This document shows positions 35,502 through 45,300 of a stretch of DNA of 64,000 nt, piece after piece (position 1 is the stretch's first letter; the number at the start of each line of letters is the position of its first letter). The notes under the pieces are model-generated. The model searched no databases and was not told where the DNA came from. It saw only the letters and a program-made list of their open reading frames with translations. The stretch is from Saccharopolyspora elongata (GTDB taxonomy: Bacteria > Actinomycetota > Actinomycetes > Mycobacteriales > Pseudonocardiaceae): NCBI RefSeq assembly GCF_004348985.1, contig NZ_SMKW01000004.1, forward strand, positions 62,001 through 126,000. The letters are read 5' to 3'. The translations under genes were made by a program, and so were the position numbers.

Positions 35502-38041
35502 CGGCGATGGCGATCGCGACCCTGGGCAGGCAGGCCGGCGGCGGCGCCGGCCTGGCCCGGCACACCATCGGGAACGCCCTGGTGGTCTACCCGGCGGGCA
35601 ACATGACGAAGGCGGCGCGGAACCTCGCGATGACCGTGGCTCCGGACACCGAGAACGACCTCGTCGTGGTCGATCTGCCCGCCAGCTCACCGATTTCGAT
35701 GTGGGAGTCGGTCGCGCGGGCGCTGCCCAGGAGCAGGCGCGGGGTGCGCCTGGTGATCGGCGCGCGGTCGCGCGAGACCACCGCCCTGGCCGGGCACTGG
35801 CTGGCGGAGCGGCTCAAGCGCACCGTGCTCGTTCCCGACGGCCTGGTCGTCCAGGGCGCGGGCGGTTCGCTGTTCGTGCATTCCGGCCAGGGCAGCGGGT
35901 GGGTGCGGTGCAGCCCCGGTCGGCCGCCGAAGTGGGAGGCGAAGCGCTTCCCCCGGCCCACGTGGGACGGGGCCGTCGTCCCCGAGAACTTCCCGACCAG
36001 CGCGCGCGGTCTCGCCGAGCAGTTGCCCGGCGGCGTGTGGATCCGGCCCATCGGCGACAACCCGCAGGTGCGGGCGAACCGGGCCCGGCTGATCGAGACC
36101 ATGCCGTGCCAGCCCGAGTACCTCACCGTGGTCCTCGGCAGCCCCGGCGGGGTGCCGCTCGGCCAGGACGACATCGCGCTGGTCTGGCGGGTGCTGCCGG
36201 AGAACGTGCGGCGCCGCGTGCGCTTCGTCCAGTACGGCCCGATGTCGGTGCCGCGAGGCGTGCTGGGACAGGTCATCGCCGACGCCGCCGGCCAGGAGGT
36301 CGTGTTCTTCGCGGGCATGCCGGTCGGGCCGGCCGTCGCCCCCGAGATCTTCACCGTGCGCACGGACGGCAGTCCCGGCTGGCATACCTACGCGCGCGAG
36401 CTGGCCTACCGGCCGCGTGCGGCGGCGGACGAGCCGGTCGGGGCGCCGGCCGTGCTGAGCCACCGCGCGCCCTTCCCCGGCGGCCGGGAGGTTTCGCCCG
36501 GCGTCTACTGGCTTTCGGTCGACGCCGTGGTGGAGGTGGTCCAGGCCGGGCTGCTCGTTCGCCCGCCCGCCGAGGCGGCCGGTCTCGACGCGATCCGGTC
36601 GATCCCGGCGGTCCCGGACGCCCACATCCTGATGTTCGACGCGGAGTCCCAGGACGACCGGTCCCGCATGGAGTACCTCGCGGGCGAACTCGCGCAGCGG
36701 CTCAGCAACTCGGTGCGCCACCTGAGCCAGGTGATCGGTGCTCGGTCGTTGCTCGCCGAGACCCAGGTCAAACCGGCCCTCCCGCAGGCGGCGTCCGGTG
36801 TCGCGGACACCAATCCGGCCAGCGAGCGCTACGTGGAGGCGGCGACCGAGAAGCTGCCGGTGCCGACCGGGCCGGCGCCTGCGGCGGCGGAGATGACGGC
36901 GGTGATCCGCCCGGTGGCGGGCCCGGCGGTGCAGCCGCCCGCGGCGGAGTCGCCGTCGCGCCGGGAGGACGTCCGGCTGGCCGCCGAACCGGTCGTCGTC
37001 GCGGGGCCCGGAGTGCCGGATTCGCTTGCACCGGTGGAACTTCCAGCATCGCCTGCACTTCCGCCCGGCGAGCCTGCTTCCGCGGCACCTGCTCCGGTCG
37101 ACGCGCCGTTGCCGACCTTCGCGCCCACTCCTGCGGAGGTGCCGGGCGAGCCGGAACCGGCCGCCGACACCTCCGTCCCCGTCGAACCGGCGGAAGAACC
37201 CGAGGCCGCGGAAGAGGTTGCAGAGCCGCTGCCGGCCGTCGCACGGCTGCAACCCGTGCCGACGCCCGATGCGACCGGCTCGTTGCCCGAGCGCGGCATC
37301 GAGGACGAACGCGCGTGGCTGCGGCGCACGCTGAACGCGGAGTTCGGCACGATGTCGAACTCCGTCGCCCGCATCCTCTCCGAGCACCCGGGCTTCCAAG
37401 GGGCCTTGACGCGGTCCTCGGCCGACGTGCTCACCGACGCGGTCGCCGTGCAGCTCTACCTGACCGCCCGCGGCAAAGCCGTCGACGACGCGCTGCGCAC
37501 CGCGGAGGTCGGCCCGCACGTTCCGCTCGCCCGCTGCGTCGTGTCCGGGCTGAGCAGGCTGCCCACGCATCGCGGCCCCGCGGTGTTCACCGCGACACCC
37601 ACGCCCGGCCAGTGGGAGCTCTACCGCAGCCACAAGCTGGTCACCGAATGGGGATTCCTGCACGCGCTGACCGAACCGCCCGCGGGCAGCGAGGACACTG
37701 TAGACGTCCTGGTGTGGTCGATGACCGGTCGGCGCACGCGGCTGCTGGAGACGGAGGGCGGCGTCAACGAGCGAGTGCTGTTCGTGCCCGGCAGCAGTTT
37801 CAAGGTGCTGGAGCTGGCCGAACCCCAGCAGGACGGCACCCGGGGCCGGATCCTGCTGCGGGAATTGGCCGCGGCCGAGATCGACGCCGATGGCCGGGTG
37901 GACCAGGACCGGATCTCGCTCGACGAGCTCGCGCTGAACTCGCTGCGCAGGCAGCTGGAGCAGTGGGCGGGCGGCGGATCGCAGGTCCAGGTCGCCGCCG
38001 CCGCGGCGGATCGCTTCGGCGCATTGCCCGGTCTGGCGTGA
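35498..38041 (+). CDS. T7SS-locus protein with probable degenerate ADP-ribosyltransferase-like C-terminus
   Basis: 847 residues, no signal peptide or clear membrane helix. The N-terminal half has alternating strands and helices (IGNALVVYPAGNMTKAARNL, LVVVDLPASSPISM, VRLVIGARSRETTALAGHWL) and occurs at the position eccE takes in mycobacterial loci, but no EccE features are visible. A Pro/Ala/Glu-rich linker (about 450-590) follows. The C-terminal about 250 residues resemble an ADP-ribosyltransferase fold: VFTATPTPGQWELYRSHKLV, VDVLVWSMTGRRTRLL, ERVLFVPGSSFKVLEL. The usual Arg of motif 1 and the E-x-E of motif 3 are not found, so it is probably catalytically dead and acts in binding. The fold call is inference. 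Confidence 0.75.
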   Translation: MTAMAIATLGRQAGGGAGLARHTIGNALVVYPAGNMTKAARNLAMTVAPDTENDLVVVDLPASSPISMWESVARALPRSRRGVRLVIGARSRETTALAGHWLAERLKRTVLVPDGLVVQGAGGSLFVHSGQGSGWVRCSPGRPPKWEAKRFPRPTWDGAVVPENFPTSARGLAEQLPGGVWIRPIGDNPQVRANRARLIETMPCQPEYLTVVLGSPGGVPLGQDDIALVWRVLPENVRRRVRFVQYGPMSVPRGVLGQVIADAAGQEVVFFAGMPVGPAVAPEIFTVRTDGSPGWHTYARELAYRPRAAADEPVGAPAVLSHRAPFPGGREVSPGVYWLSVDAVVEVVQAGLLVRPPAEAAGLDAIRSIPAVPDAHILMFDAESQDDRSRMEYLAGELAQRLSNSVRHLSQVIGARSLLAETQVKPALPQAASGVADTNPASERYVEAATEKLPVPTGPAPAAAEMTAVIRPVAGPAVQPPAAESPSRREDVRLAAEPVVVAGPGVPDSLAPVELPASPALPPGEPASAAPAPVDAPLPTFAPTPAEVPGEPEPAADTSVPVEPAEEPEAAEEVAEPLPAVARLQPVPTPDATGSLPERGIEDERAWLRRTLNAEFGTMSNSVARILSEHPGFQGALTRSSADVLTDAVAVQLYLTARGKAVDDALRTAEVGPHVPLARCVVSGLSRLPTHRGPAVFTATPTPGQWELYRSHKLVTEWGFLHALTEPPAGSEDTVDVLVWSMTGRRTRLLETEGGVNERVLFVPGSSFKVLELAEPQQDGTRGRILLRELAAAEIDADGRVDQDRISLDELALNSLRRQLEQWAGGGSQVQVAAAAADRFGALPGLA

Positions 38042-38044
38042 GGG

Positions 38045-41000
38045 ATGGGTGAACCGATGAATCGTCAGCTGCTCACCGTCGCCGGGGACAAGCCCGGCGC
38101 GTTCGCGTCGATCGGCGCCGCGCTCGGCAGCGCGCTACCAGGGGCGATGATCACCATCGCGCCGGGCCGCTACGAGGAGAACCTCGTCATCAGCAAGCTC
38201 GTCACGCTCAGCGCGGAGGCCGGTGCGGGCACCGTCGAGGTGGTGGCGAAGCAGGGCAGCGTGCTCGTCGCGGGCGCGGAGGCCGTGCAGCTCAACGGAC
38301 TCGACCTGACCAGCGAGGACACCGACCTCGCCGCGGTCGACGTGGTGCGCGGCGAGGTGGCGTTCGACCACTGCGAGGTCGGCGGCGCGTCGTGGGCGAC
38401 GATCTACGCGCGCGGCACCGGAGCGGTCGCGTTGCGCGGCTGCAAGGTGACCAGCCGGGCGGGCGCGGCCGTCGTGACGACCTCGCCTTCGGTCAGCACG
38501 ATCGAGGACACCGAGATCGTCGATGCCGGGTCCTCCGCGGTGGTCGCGACCGACCGCGGGTCCGTGGTGCTGCGCCGCTGCGCGATCACCCGACCGCAGG
38601 GCAACGGGATTTGCGTCAACGGCACGGGCTCGGTCCAGGCCGAGCAGTGCGGGATCACCGGCGCCGCGAAGCCGGCCGTCGTGGCCGAGCAGCAGGGCAG
38701 CCTGTCGCTGTCCAGGCTGACCGTGGCCGGCAGCGAGAACGTCGACCTGTACCTCATGAGCCAGGGCGAGGTGTCCATCTCGGATTCGGAGTTCCACGGC
38801 GCGGCGGTGCAATCCGCCCACATCGCCGGGGCCTCCGAACCGGTGTTCACCGGCTGCGTGTTCCGCGGCGCCGGGCGCAACGCGATCCAGGTCAACGGGG
38901 CTTCCGCGCCGCGGTTCGCGGACTGCGAGATCGGTGAGTCGCCGGTCGGCATCGCCGTGGACGAGGGGAGTTCGCCGCGGTTCGACCGGACCGCGCTGAC
39001 CGGGATCACCCAGACCGGCGTGCACGTGGCGGCGGAGTCCAAGCCGGTGTTCACCGGATTGCGCGCGGCGGGGAGCTCCGCGCCCGGCCTCGTCGTCGTG
39101 GGCAAGAGCGTGATCCGGTTGTCCGACACCGAGATCGACTCGGCCGCGCACCCGGCCCTGGACGCGTCCGGGGAATCCACTGTGGAGTCTTCCGACATGC
39201 GGATCGCCTCCACGGCGGAGGCGGCGATCGTGTTCGACGGCGTGCACGCCACCTTGACGTCTCTGCTCATGCGCGGTGGTGGCCTGCGCCTGTCGGATTC
39301 CCGGCTTTCCATGCAGGACAGCGAGATCGTCGGCGCCGAGGGTCACGGCGTGGACCTGCGCTCCGGGGTGGTGGCGGCGCTCACCAGGTGCCGGGTGCGG
39401 TCCGCGAAGCGCACGGGCGTGAACTTCTCCGCCGGGGCCGGCGGCACGCTGACGGCCTGCGAGGTGGTGGGCAGCGCGGAGGACGGCATCAGCCTGGACA
39501 CCGCCGAGCCGGTGCTGCTCAGCCGGTGCACCGCGCAGGACAACCGGGGCGTCGACATCCGCCGCTTCGGCGCGGACCGGGTCACGATCGAGGAACCGGC
39601 TGCGGCGCGGGACGAGCGGCCCGCGTCCGTCGCCGCCGCGGTCGGGGAGCGCGCGGCGGAACCCGCCCCGCCGCAGGAGGCTGCGCCGGACGAGGCGCTG
39701 TCGGGTCCGCTGGCGGAGTTGGGTGGTCTGGTCGGCCTCGCCGGGGTCAAGCAGGAAGTCACCGCGCTGATCAACCTCATCAAGATGTCCCAGCTCCGCA
39801 AGGAGATGGGACTGCCGATGCCGCCGATGAGCAGGCACCTGGTGTTCGCCGGACCGCCCGGCACCGGCAAGACCACCGTCGCCCGGCTCTACGGCACCGT
39901 GCTCGCCGAACTCGGTGTGCTGAGCAAGGGGCACATGGTCGAGGTGGCGCGGGCGGACCTCGTCGGGCAGTACGTCGGTTCGACGGCGATCAAGACCACC
40001 GAGGTGGTCATGAAGGCCATCGGCGGGGTGCTGTTCATCGACGAGGCGTACACGCTGTCGGCCCAGACCGGCGGTTCCGGCCCGGACTTCGGGCAGGAGG
40101 CCATCGACGCGCTGATGAAGATCATGGAGGACCACCGCGACGAGCTGGTGGTCATCGTGGCGGGCTACTCCGAGCAGATCGGGCAGTTCCTCGACTCCAA
40201 CCCCGGCCTCGCGTCCCGGTTCACCCGCACCATCGAGTTCCCGAACTACAGCGTCGACGAGCTCGTCACGATCACCACCAACCTGTGCCGCAAGCACTAC
40301 TACGAGCTCACCGAGGACGGGCTGCAGGCGCTCACCGAGTACTTCGACCGGGTGCCGAAGAACTCGACCTTCGGCAACGGCCGCGTGGCGCGCAAGCTGT
40401 TCGAGGCGATGGTGAACAACCAGGCGTCCCGGCTGGCCATCGCACCGCCGTCGAAGGAATCGGAGATGAACCGCCTCACCGCGGCCGATCTCGAAGCCGA
40501 GATCGACCAGCTCCGGTCGAACTCCGGCGGCGCACCCGCGGTCGCCCGCGACGAGCTCGATCCCGCGACGGCCGTGCAGGTCGGCCTCGGCTGGAAGCGG
40601 TTGCAGGAGCTGATCGGCCAGGCGGCGGTCCGGGAGGCGGCGGGCTCGAACCTGGTGCGCCTGATGACCGCCAAGCGGAACAACCAGGCGCTCGGCGCCG
40701 CGGCGAACGTCGTGATCGGCGGCAAGCGCGGCAGCGGCCGATCCGCGATCGCCCGCCTGTACGCACAGGCGCTGTCAGAGCTCCAGCTGGTGCGGGTCGG
40801 GCACGTGGTCCGGACATCGGCCGCCAGCGATCTGCTGCCCCATTGGCCGGGGCAGGCGGAAAGCCTGGTGCGGACCGCGTTCGAGGACGCCGAGGGCGGT
40901 GTCCTCGTCATCGACGTCGACGGCGACCTGGAACCCGACCACGCGACGGAGGTCGCGGAGGCGATGGTCGCCCTGATGCGCCGCCGGGCGGGGGATCCCG

Positions 41001-41353
41001 CGGTCGTCCTGCTCGGCGAACCCGACCGGCTCGTGTCGCTGTTCCAGCAGGTGCGGCCGCTCGCGGACTGCTTCCTGCAGGGATGGGACCTCGAACCGTA
41101 CTCAGTGGACGAACTGGCCGGGCTCGTCGTGCGCGAACTCCTCAGGCGCGGCCACGAGGTTCCCGACGAGGTGCGCGAAGCGGTGGCCGCGCGATTGGCC
41201 GGCACCGCCGATCGCGACACCGTCCACCCTGCCCGCGAGCTCGCCCGCAGGCTGGCCCGGACGGCCGCGTCCCGCACGCTCGCCGTGGCGGACCTACCGC
41301 CGGCCGCGGTGCGGGGAACCCAGACGGACCAGGGGCTGGTCTCCGTGGGTTGA
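38045..41353 (+). CDS. EccA-like AAA+ ATPase fused to a parallel beta-helix
   Basis: 1,102 residues. Residues about 10-520 form a right-handed parallel beta-helix (pectate-lyase-like) with many 20-25-residue turns such as YEENLVISKLVTLSAEAGAG and GSVVLRRCAITRPQGNGICV. A CbxX/CfxQ-type AAA+ domain follows: Walker A GPPGTGKTT at 603-611, Walker B LFIDEAYTL (Asp666), sensor and arginine-finger region ASRFTRTIEF. A second AAA domain has a P-loop GGKRGSGRS (from 892) with Arg where Lys is essential, and a modified Walker B (VLVIDVDGDLEP), so it is probably inactive. EccA proteins dissociate or chaperone ESX substrates in the cytosol. ATGs at 38045 and 38057 are both possible. Confidence 0.92.
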   Translation: MGEPMNRQLLTVAGDKPGAFASIGAALGSALPGAMITIAPGRYEENLVISKLVTLSAEAGAGTVEVVAKQGSVLVAGAEAVQLNGLDLTSEDTDLAAVDVVRGEVAFDHCEVGGASWATIYARGTGAVALRGCKVTSRAGAAVVTTSPSVSTIEDTEIVDAGSSAVVATDRGSVVLRRCAITRPQGNGICVNGTGSVQAEQCGITGAAKPAVVAEQQGSLSLSRLTVAGSENVDLYLMSQGEVSISDSEFHGAAVQSAHIAGASEPVFTGCVFRGAGRNAIQVNGASAPRFADCEIGESPVGIAVDEGSSPRFDRTALTGITQTGVHVAAESKPVFTGLRAAGSSAPGLVVVGKSVIRLSDTEIDSAAHPALDASGESTVESSDMRIASTAEAAIVFDGVHATLTSLLMRGGGLRLSDSRLSMQDSEIVGAEGHGVDLRSGVVAALTRCRVRSAKRTGVNFSAGAGGTLTACEVVGSAEDGISLDTAEPVLLSRCTAQDNRGVDIRRFGADRVTIEEPAAARDERPASVAAAVGERAAEPAPPQEAAPDEALSGPLAELGGLVGLAGVKQEVTALINLIKMSQLRKEMGLPMPPMSRHLVFAGPPGTGKTTVARLYGTVLAELGVLSKGHMVEVARADLVGQYVGSTAIKTTEVVMKAIGGVLFIDEAYTLSAQTGGSGPDFGQEAIDALMKIMEDHRDELVVIVAGYSEQIGQFLDSNPGLASRFTRTIEFPNYSVDELVTITTNLCRKHYYELTEDGLQALTEYFDRVPKNSTFGNGRVARKLFEAMVNNQASRLAIAPPSKESEMNRLTAADLEAEIDQLRSNSGGAPAVARDELDPATAVQVGLGWKRLQELIGQAAVREAAGSNLVRLMTAKRNNQALGAAANVVIGGKRGSGRSAIARLYAQALSELQLVRVGHVVRTSAASDLLPHWPGQAESLVRTAFEDAEGGVLVIDVDGDLEPDHATEVAEAMVALMRRRAGDPAVVLLGEPDRLVSLFQQVRPLADCFLQGWDLEPYSVDELAGLVVRELLRRGHEVPDEVREAVAARLAGTADRDTVHPARELARRLARTAASRTLAVADLPPAAVRGTQTDQGLVSVG

Positions 41354-41402
41354 CCGCCGGCTCGTCCATCAGCATCCGACCAATTCCCGATGAGGAATCC
41401 CC

Positions 41403-41807
41403 ATGTCCTTCCAAGACAAACTCGAACAGGTGCTCGCCGACTATCGGCGGAACCGGGAGAACCTGCAGTCCCTGCAGGAGAAGATGGCCGAGAAGTCGTC
41501 GACGGCCACCGCGCCGCGCAATGCCGTCTCGGCGACCGTCGACATCCACGGCCAGGTGACCGCGATCGCGTTCCCGACCAACGCCTACAAGAACATGGCT
41601 CCCGCCGAACTCGCGAACGCGGTGCGCGACACCGTCCGGAAGGCCCAGCAGCAGGCGCGGGAGGAGATGATCGGCTTGGTGGAGCCGATGATGCCCGAGG
41701 GCATGTCGATGCGCGGCGCGGAACCCGGCAAGATCGACGTGGACCGGTTCTTCCCCAGCGACCCCGAGGACAGCGTCTTCCTCCGCGCGCTGAAAGAGGG
41801 GAAGTGA
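41403..41807 (+). CDS. YbaB/EbfC-like protein (EspL-type)
   Basis: 134-residue protein. A helical N-terminus (FQDKLEQVLADYRRNRENLQ) leads to a beta-sheet core (VSATVDIHGQVTAIAFPTNA) and a long helix (NAVRDTVRKAQQQAREEMIG), the YbaB/EbfC fold. Family members bind DNA or act as partners; in ESX loci EspL-like versions stabilise secreted Esp proteins. That role is likely here, between eccA and a WXG-like gene. Confidence 0.85.
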   Translation: MSFQDKLEQVLADYRRNRENLQSLQEKMAEKSSTATAPRNAVSATVDIHGQVTAIAFPTNAYKNMAPAELANAVRDTVRKAQQQAREEMIGLVEPMMPEGMSMRGAEPGKIDVDRFFPSDPEDSVFLRALKEGK

Positions 41808-41814
41808 GCCGTCG

Positions 41815-42255
41815 ATGAGCGACGTGTCGTGGGTGAACCAGCCCGGGTTGAAACTGGCCGCCGAGCAGCTCAGGGCGCAGGCCCGCAGGCAGGAGCAGGT
41901 CTTCGCGAGGATGTACGACCTGGTCGGCAACCTGACCGACCCCGCGGTGTTCGGCGATGACAAGAACGGCCGCGAGTTCTTCGCCAAGTGGTCCAAGGAC
42001 GTCGGCGACTGGGAGGACGGCGCCCGGGACATCCCGGCCAACACCTGGAGCACCGCGAACGCCGTGGACCTCATGGCGGCCATCTACCGGGCGGCGCACG
42101 AAGACGCCGAGGACATCGCGAATTCGGTCGGCAACTCCGTGAAGAACATGACGCCGAACGGCTTCGGGAAGGTCGACGGCCCGTCCGCCGACGGCCCGAA
42201 CACCTCGTCCGGCGGCGGGAACAACGGCGGCGGCAACCACCACGGTCGCCGGTAG
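41815..42255 (+). CDS. WXG100-like protein with Gly/Asn-rich tail
   Basis: 146 residues, starting 7 bases after the YbaB-like stop in the context TGAGCCGTCGATG. The helical N-terminus (LKLAAEQLRAQARRQEQVFA) and a second helix around KWSKDVGDWEDGARDI resemble a larger WXG100 unit. The tail is disordered, ending GGGNNGGGNHHGRR. It directly precedes the giant toxin gene and may be its secretion partner or chaperone; this is inference from position. Confidence 0.8.
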   Translation: MSDVSWVNQPGLKLAAEQLRAQARRQEQVFARMYDLVGNLTDPAVFGDDKNGREFFAKWSKDVGDWEDGARDIPANTWSTANAVDLMAAIYRAAHEDAEDIANSVGNSVKNMTPNGFGKVDGPSADGPNTSSGGGNNGGGNHHGRR

Positions 42256-42280
42256 CGAAGGAATCGGTGTCATGAGTTGT

Positions 42281-42322
42281 GCGGGAGCCCGGTTGGGGCT
42301 GTTGTCCCGGCCGGGCTCCCGC
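42281..42322 (+). promoter_or_regulatory. Hairpin between the WXG-like gene and the giant gene
   Basis: A perfect 12-bp G/C stem (42281-42292 with 42311-42322) with an 18-base loop lies 26 bases after the WXG-like stop and ends 23 bases before the proposed TTG start of the giant gene. It could terminate most read-through, or act as an attenuator or mRNA-processing structure. Confidence 0.65.
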
Positions 42323-42345
42323 AGCCCCGCTGGGGGTGACCGGCG

Positions 42346-45300
42346 TTGGCGGTGAGGGGGAACCTGCGCTTTCCGGAGGAGCTGAACTGGGTTCTCTGGA
42401 TCATCGCGGGCGGTGACTGGCCACCCGGACTCGAAGGGGACGTGTGGAAGATCGCGGAGGCCTTGGACGAGGCCGCCGACGATCTCGACGGGGTCGTCGA
42501 CGGCCTCGTCGCCGCGCTGAACGAGGTGACGCGGAACGTCGACGAGACCGTGGGCCGCGCTTTCTGGCGCTACGGCGAGAAGCTGGCGGAACAGCCCGCC
42601 TTCTACGCGGGCGGCGCGCGCGATCTGGCGGCGATGGCGCGGGACTACTCGCTGAACGTCCAGGCCGCGAAGCTGTCGATCATCGTGCAGTGCGCCTTCT
42701 CGGGCGCGGAGATCACCCGCATGTTGGGCGACCCGTTCGAATGGCCGCTGATCGGGCCGTTCATCGGGATGATGCGCGGGATCATCCAGCTGATCTTCGC
42801 CCGGCTCGGGCAGGCGATCGCGAAGGCGCTGCAGACCGTCATCAAGGTGGGTTCGGGCTTCGCGGGCAAGCAGCTCGACTCGGCCGCGCTGGCCACGGGC
42901 ACCGGGATCGCCGGTGCCGTGGTGGCCGGCATGACGAAGCAGGCCATCGACGAGGGCCTGGAGGAGGTCTTCCAGGACGGGATCGTCCAGACGTGGCAGA
43001 AGTTCGAGAGCGACAAGGAGTGGGACTGGCAGGACACGGCCAACGCGTTCAAGTACGGCGCCGCCGCCGGGGCGTTCGCCGACGCCCTCGGCTCGGCGGT
43101 GAAGCACCTCAAGCCGGGCTGGCAAGGCAAGGCGCTGACCGCGGGCGTCATCGAGATGCTGACCGAGGGGTTCGTCGGCGCCATCACGGTGCCGGAAGGC
43201 GGCGACCCGGGCGACATCTGGAAGGGCATGATCAACGGCCTGGCGATGGGCACCGGCGAGAGGGCCCTGCACAACTGGAAGCATTCCCGCCAGGGGGGTT
43301 TCAAGGGCGAGAAGCTCGCCGCCCCGGGCAGCCCGAACGTCGATGTGAGCCCGCCGGATACGTTCGCGGTGCCGGATGGAGACGTCGGGGCGGATTCGCA
43401 GTTCGATGGCCCGGGTGACCCGCCGCCGGGGTCGTTGGTGCAGGACTCGCCGGGTGGCGCCGCGAATTCCGGTGCTGATGGCGCGGCTCATGGTGCTCCG
43501 AACAGCACGACGACGGATCGGCCGGGCGGCAGCGGTTCGGACCTCGGTGGTGGCACTGCGGGCCGGGGGACCGAAACCTCGCCAGGCGTCGGCGATTCCG
43601 GGGCGAATGCGCCGGGATCCGGCGTTTCTGACCAGCCGGGCACGCCGAAGACCGCCGAGTCCGGCACCTCGGGTGGTGCTGACACCCGGGCGGCGGCTCC
43701 CGGGCGGCCGAATCACCTCTCTCCGGAGGTGCCGTCGGCGGCACCGCCGTCCTCGGTGCCGGTGACGACCTCGCCGGCAGGTCCGGCCCTGGCGGCTCCG
43801 GCCGCAGCAGCCCCGGCTGGGACATCCGCGGCCCCATCGTCCGCCGTATCGTCACCGGCGAACTCCGCTGGTCCGAGCACGACAAGCGCGCCGAAGCCGG
43901 ATTCCGCGGCCGGGTCGCCGGTGCCGTCGCAGAACGCGCAGCCCTCGCCCGGCGCGATGGCAGCGGACACCGGCTCGCCCGGGCCGGTACCGCCGTCGAC
44001 CGCGGTCGAAGCGCCGGACATGTCGTCGAGTGCACCACTGGCGGCCGACTCGTCGGCGCCGAGTGTTCCGCAGTCGGCCGACTCGCCGAATGCCGAAACC
44101 ACGACGGCTCCGCCGAACCCGGCCGCCACGCCCGGTGTGAACCCGACCGCTGCACCCAGTGCGAGCCCCACCGCCACGCCCGGTGTGAGCCCCACTGCCA
44201 CGCCTGGTACGAACCCGACCGCTGCACCCAGTGCGAGCCAGACCGCCACATCAGGTGCGAGCCCGACCACGCAGCTGACCACGGCACCAGGCGCACAGTC
44301 CACGGCGCCGTCCAGCACTGGACAGCCGTCCGCCGGACAGTCCACTGTGGCGCAGTCGAAAACCTTTGTACAGCAGGAATCTGCGCCGATCCAGGGGAGT
44401 GTCACCGGCGGCAGGACTGCGGGACCGAAGGACGACACCGGGCGGATCGGCACGACACCGCCGCCCACCGAGGTGGCGGCGCCGCCGGTCGCGCGGGCGA
44501 CCGATGCCGACACGGCGGTGCTCGCCGAGCTCAACTCCCAGCTGCGGCGGTGGCAGTGGCCGGGTGGCGAGGTCGACGCCGAGAAGTTGGCGCAGCTGCG
44601 GGAATCCGAGGCGGTTCGAGACGTCGTGCTACCCGAGGATTCGGCCGGGGCCGGTAGGCAGCTGGCCGAGGTGCTCGTGTCGGGTGGTCTCGTCCGGCAG
44701 CGCGGCGGAGGCATCGGCGACTTCCTGAAGTCGGTCCGTGACGGTGCGGGTTCCACTTCGGCGGAACCCGATTCCGCCCTGACGGTGATCCAGCTGGGTG
44801 CGCTGAGCCTGCCCGCCGTTCGGGTCGGCGATTTCTACCGGGTGCGGGGTTTCCCGTTGTTCATCGCCGCGTCGGTCGTGGAAGGCGGCCGGAAACGAGC
44901 GCTGGCCGACCAGGTGTCGGCGTACCTGGGCGATGGGCTGGTGCTGCACCGCGGCCTGCCGAGCTGGGATCGGAGGTGGCGCAACGTTCAGGACGGCGCG
45001 ATCACGTCGCTCGGCGTGGAGGCGCACCCGGATCTCGGCATGCAGGGCACGAACGTCGTCGCGTTCACGACGGACGTCGACGCGGCCAGGGCCGACGCCA
45101 CCGCGCCGACCGGTCCGGGGGACGGGGACGAAATCCGGTTCGTCGCGGGCTACGACCCGCGCGACGAAGCCTTCCCTGTCGGCACGGTGCTGACCACGAG
45201 GGTGTCCGCCGCGGAAGGCACGACGCTCGTGCTGACCGGCAGCGGCGAGGCCCAGGTCGCCGGCCCGGTACCGGATTTCGGCGGGATCACCTACTTCATG

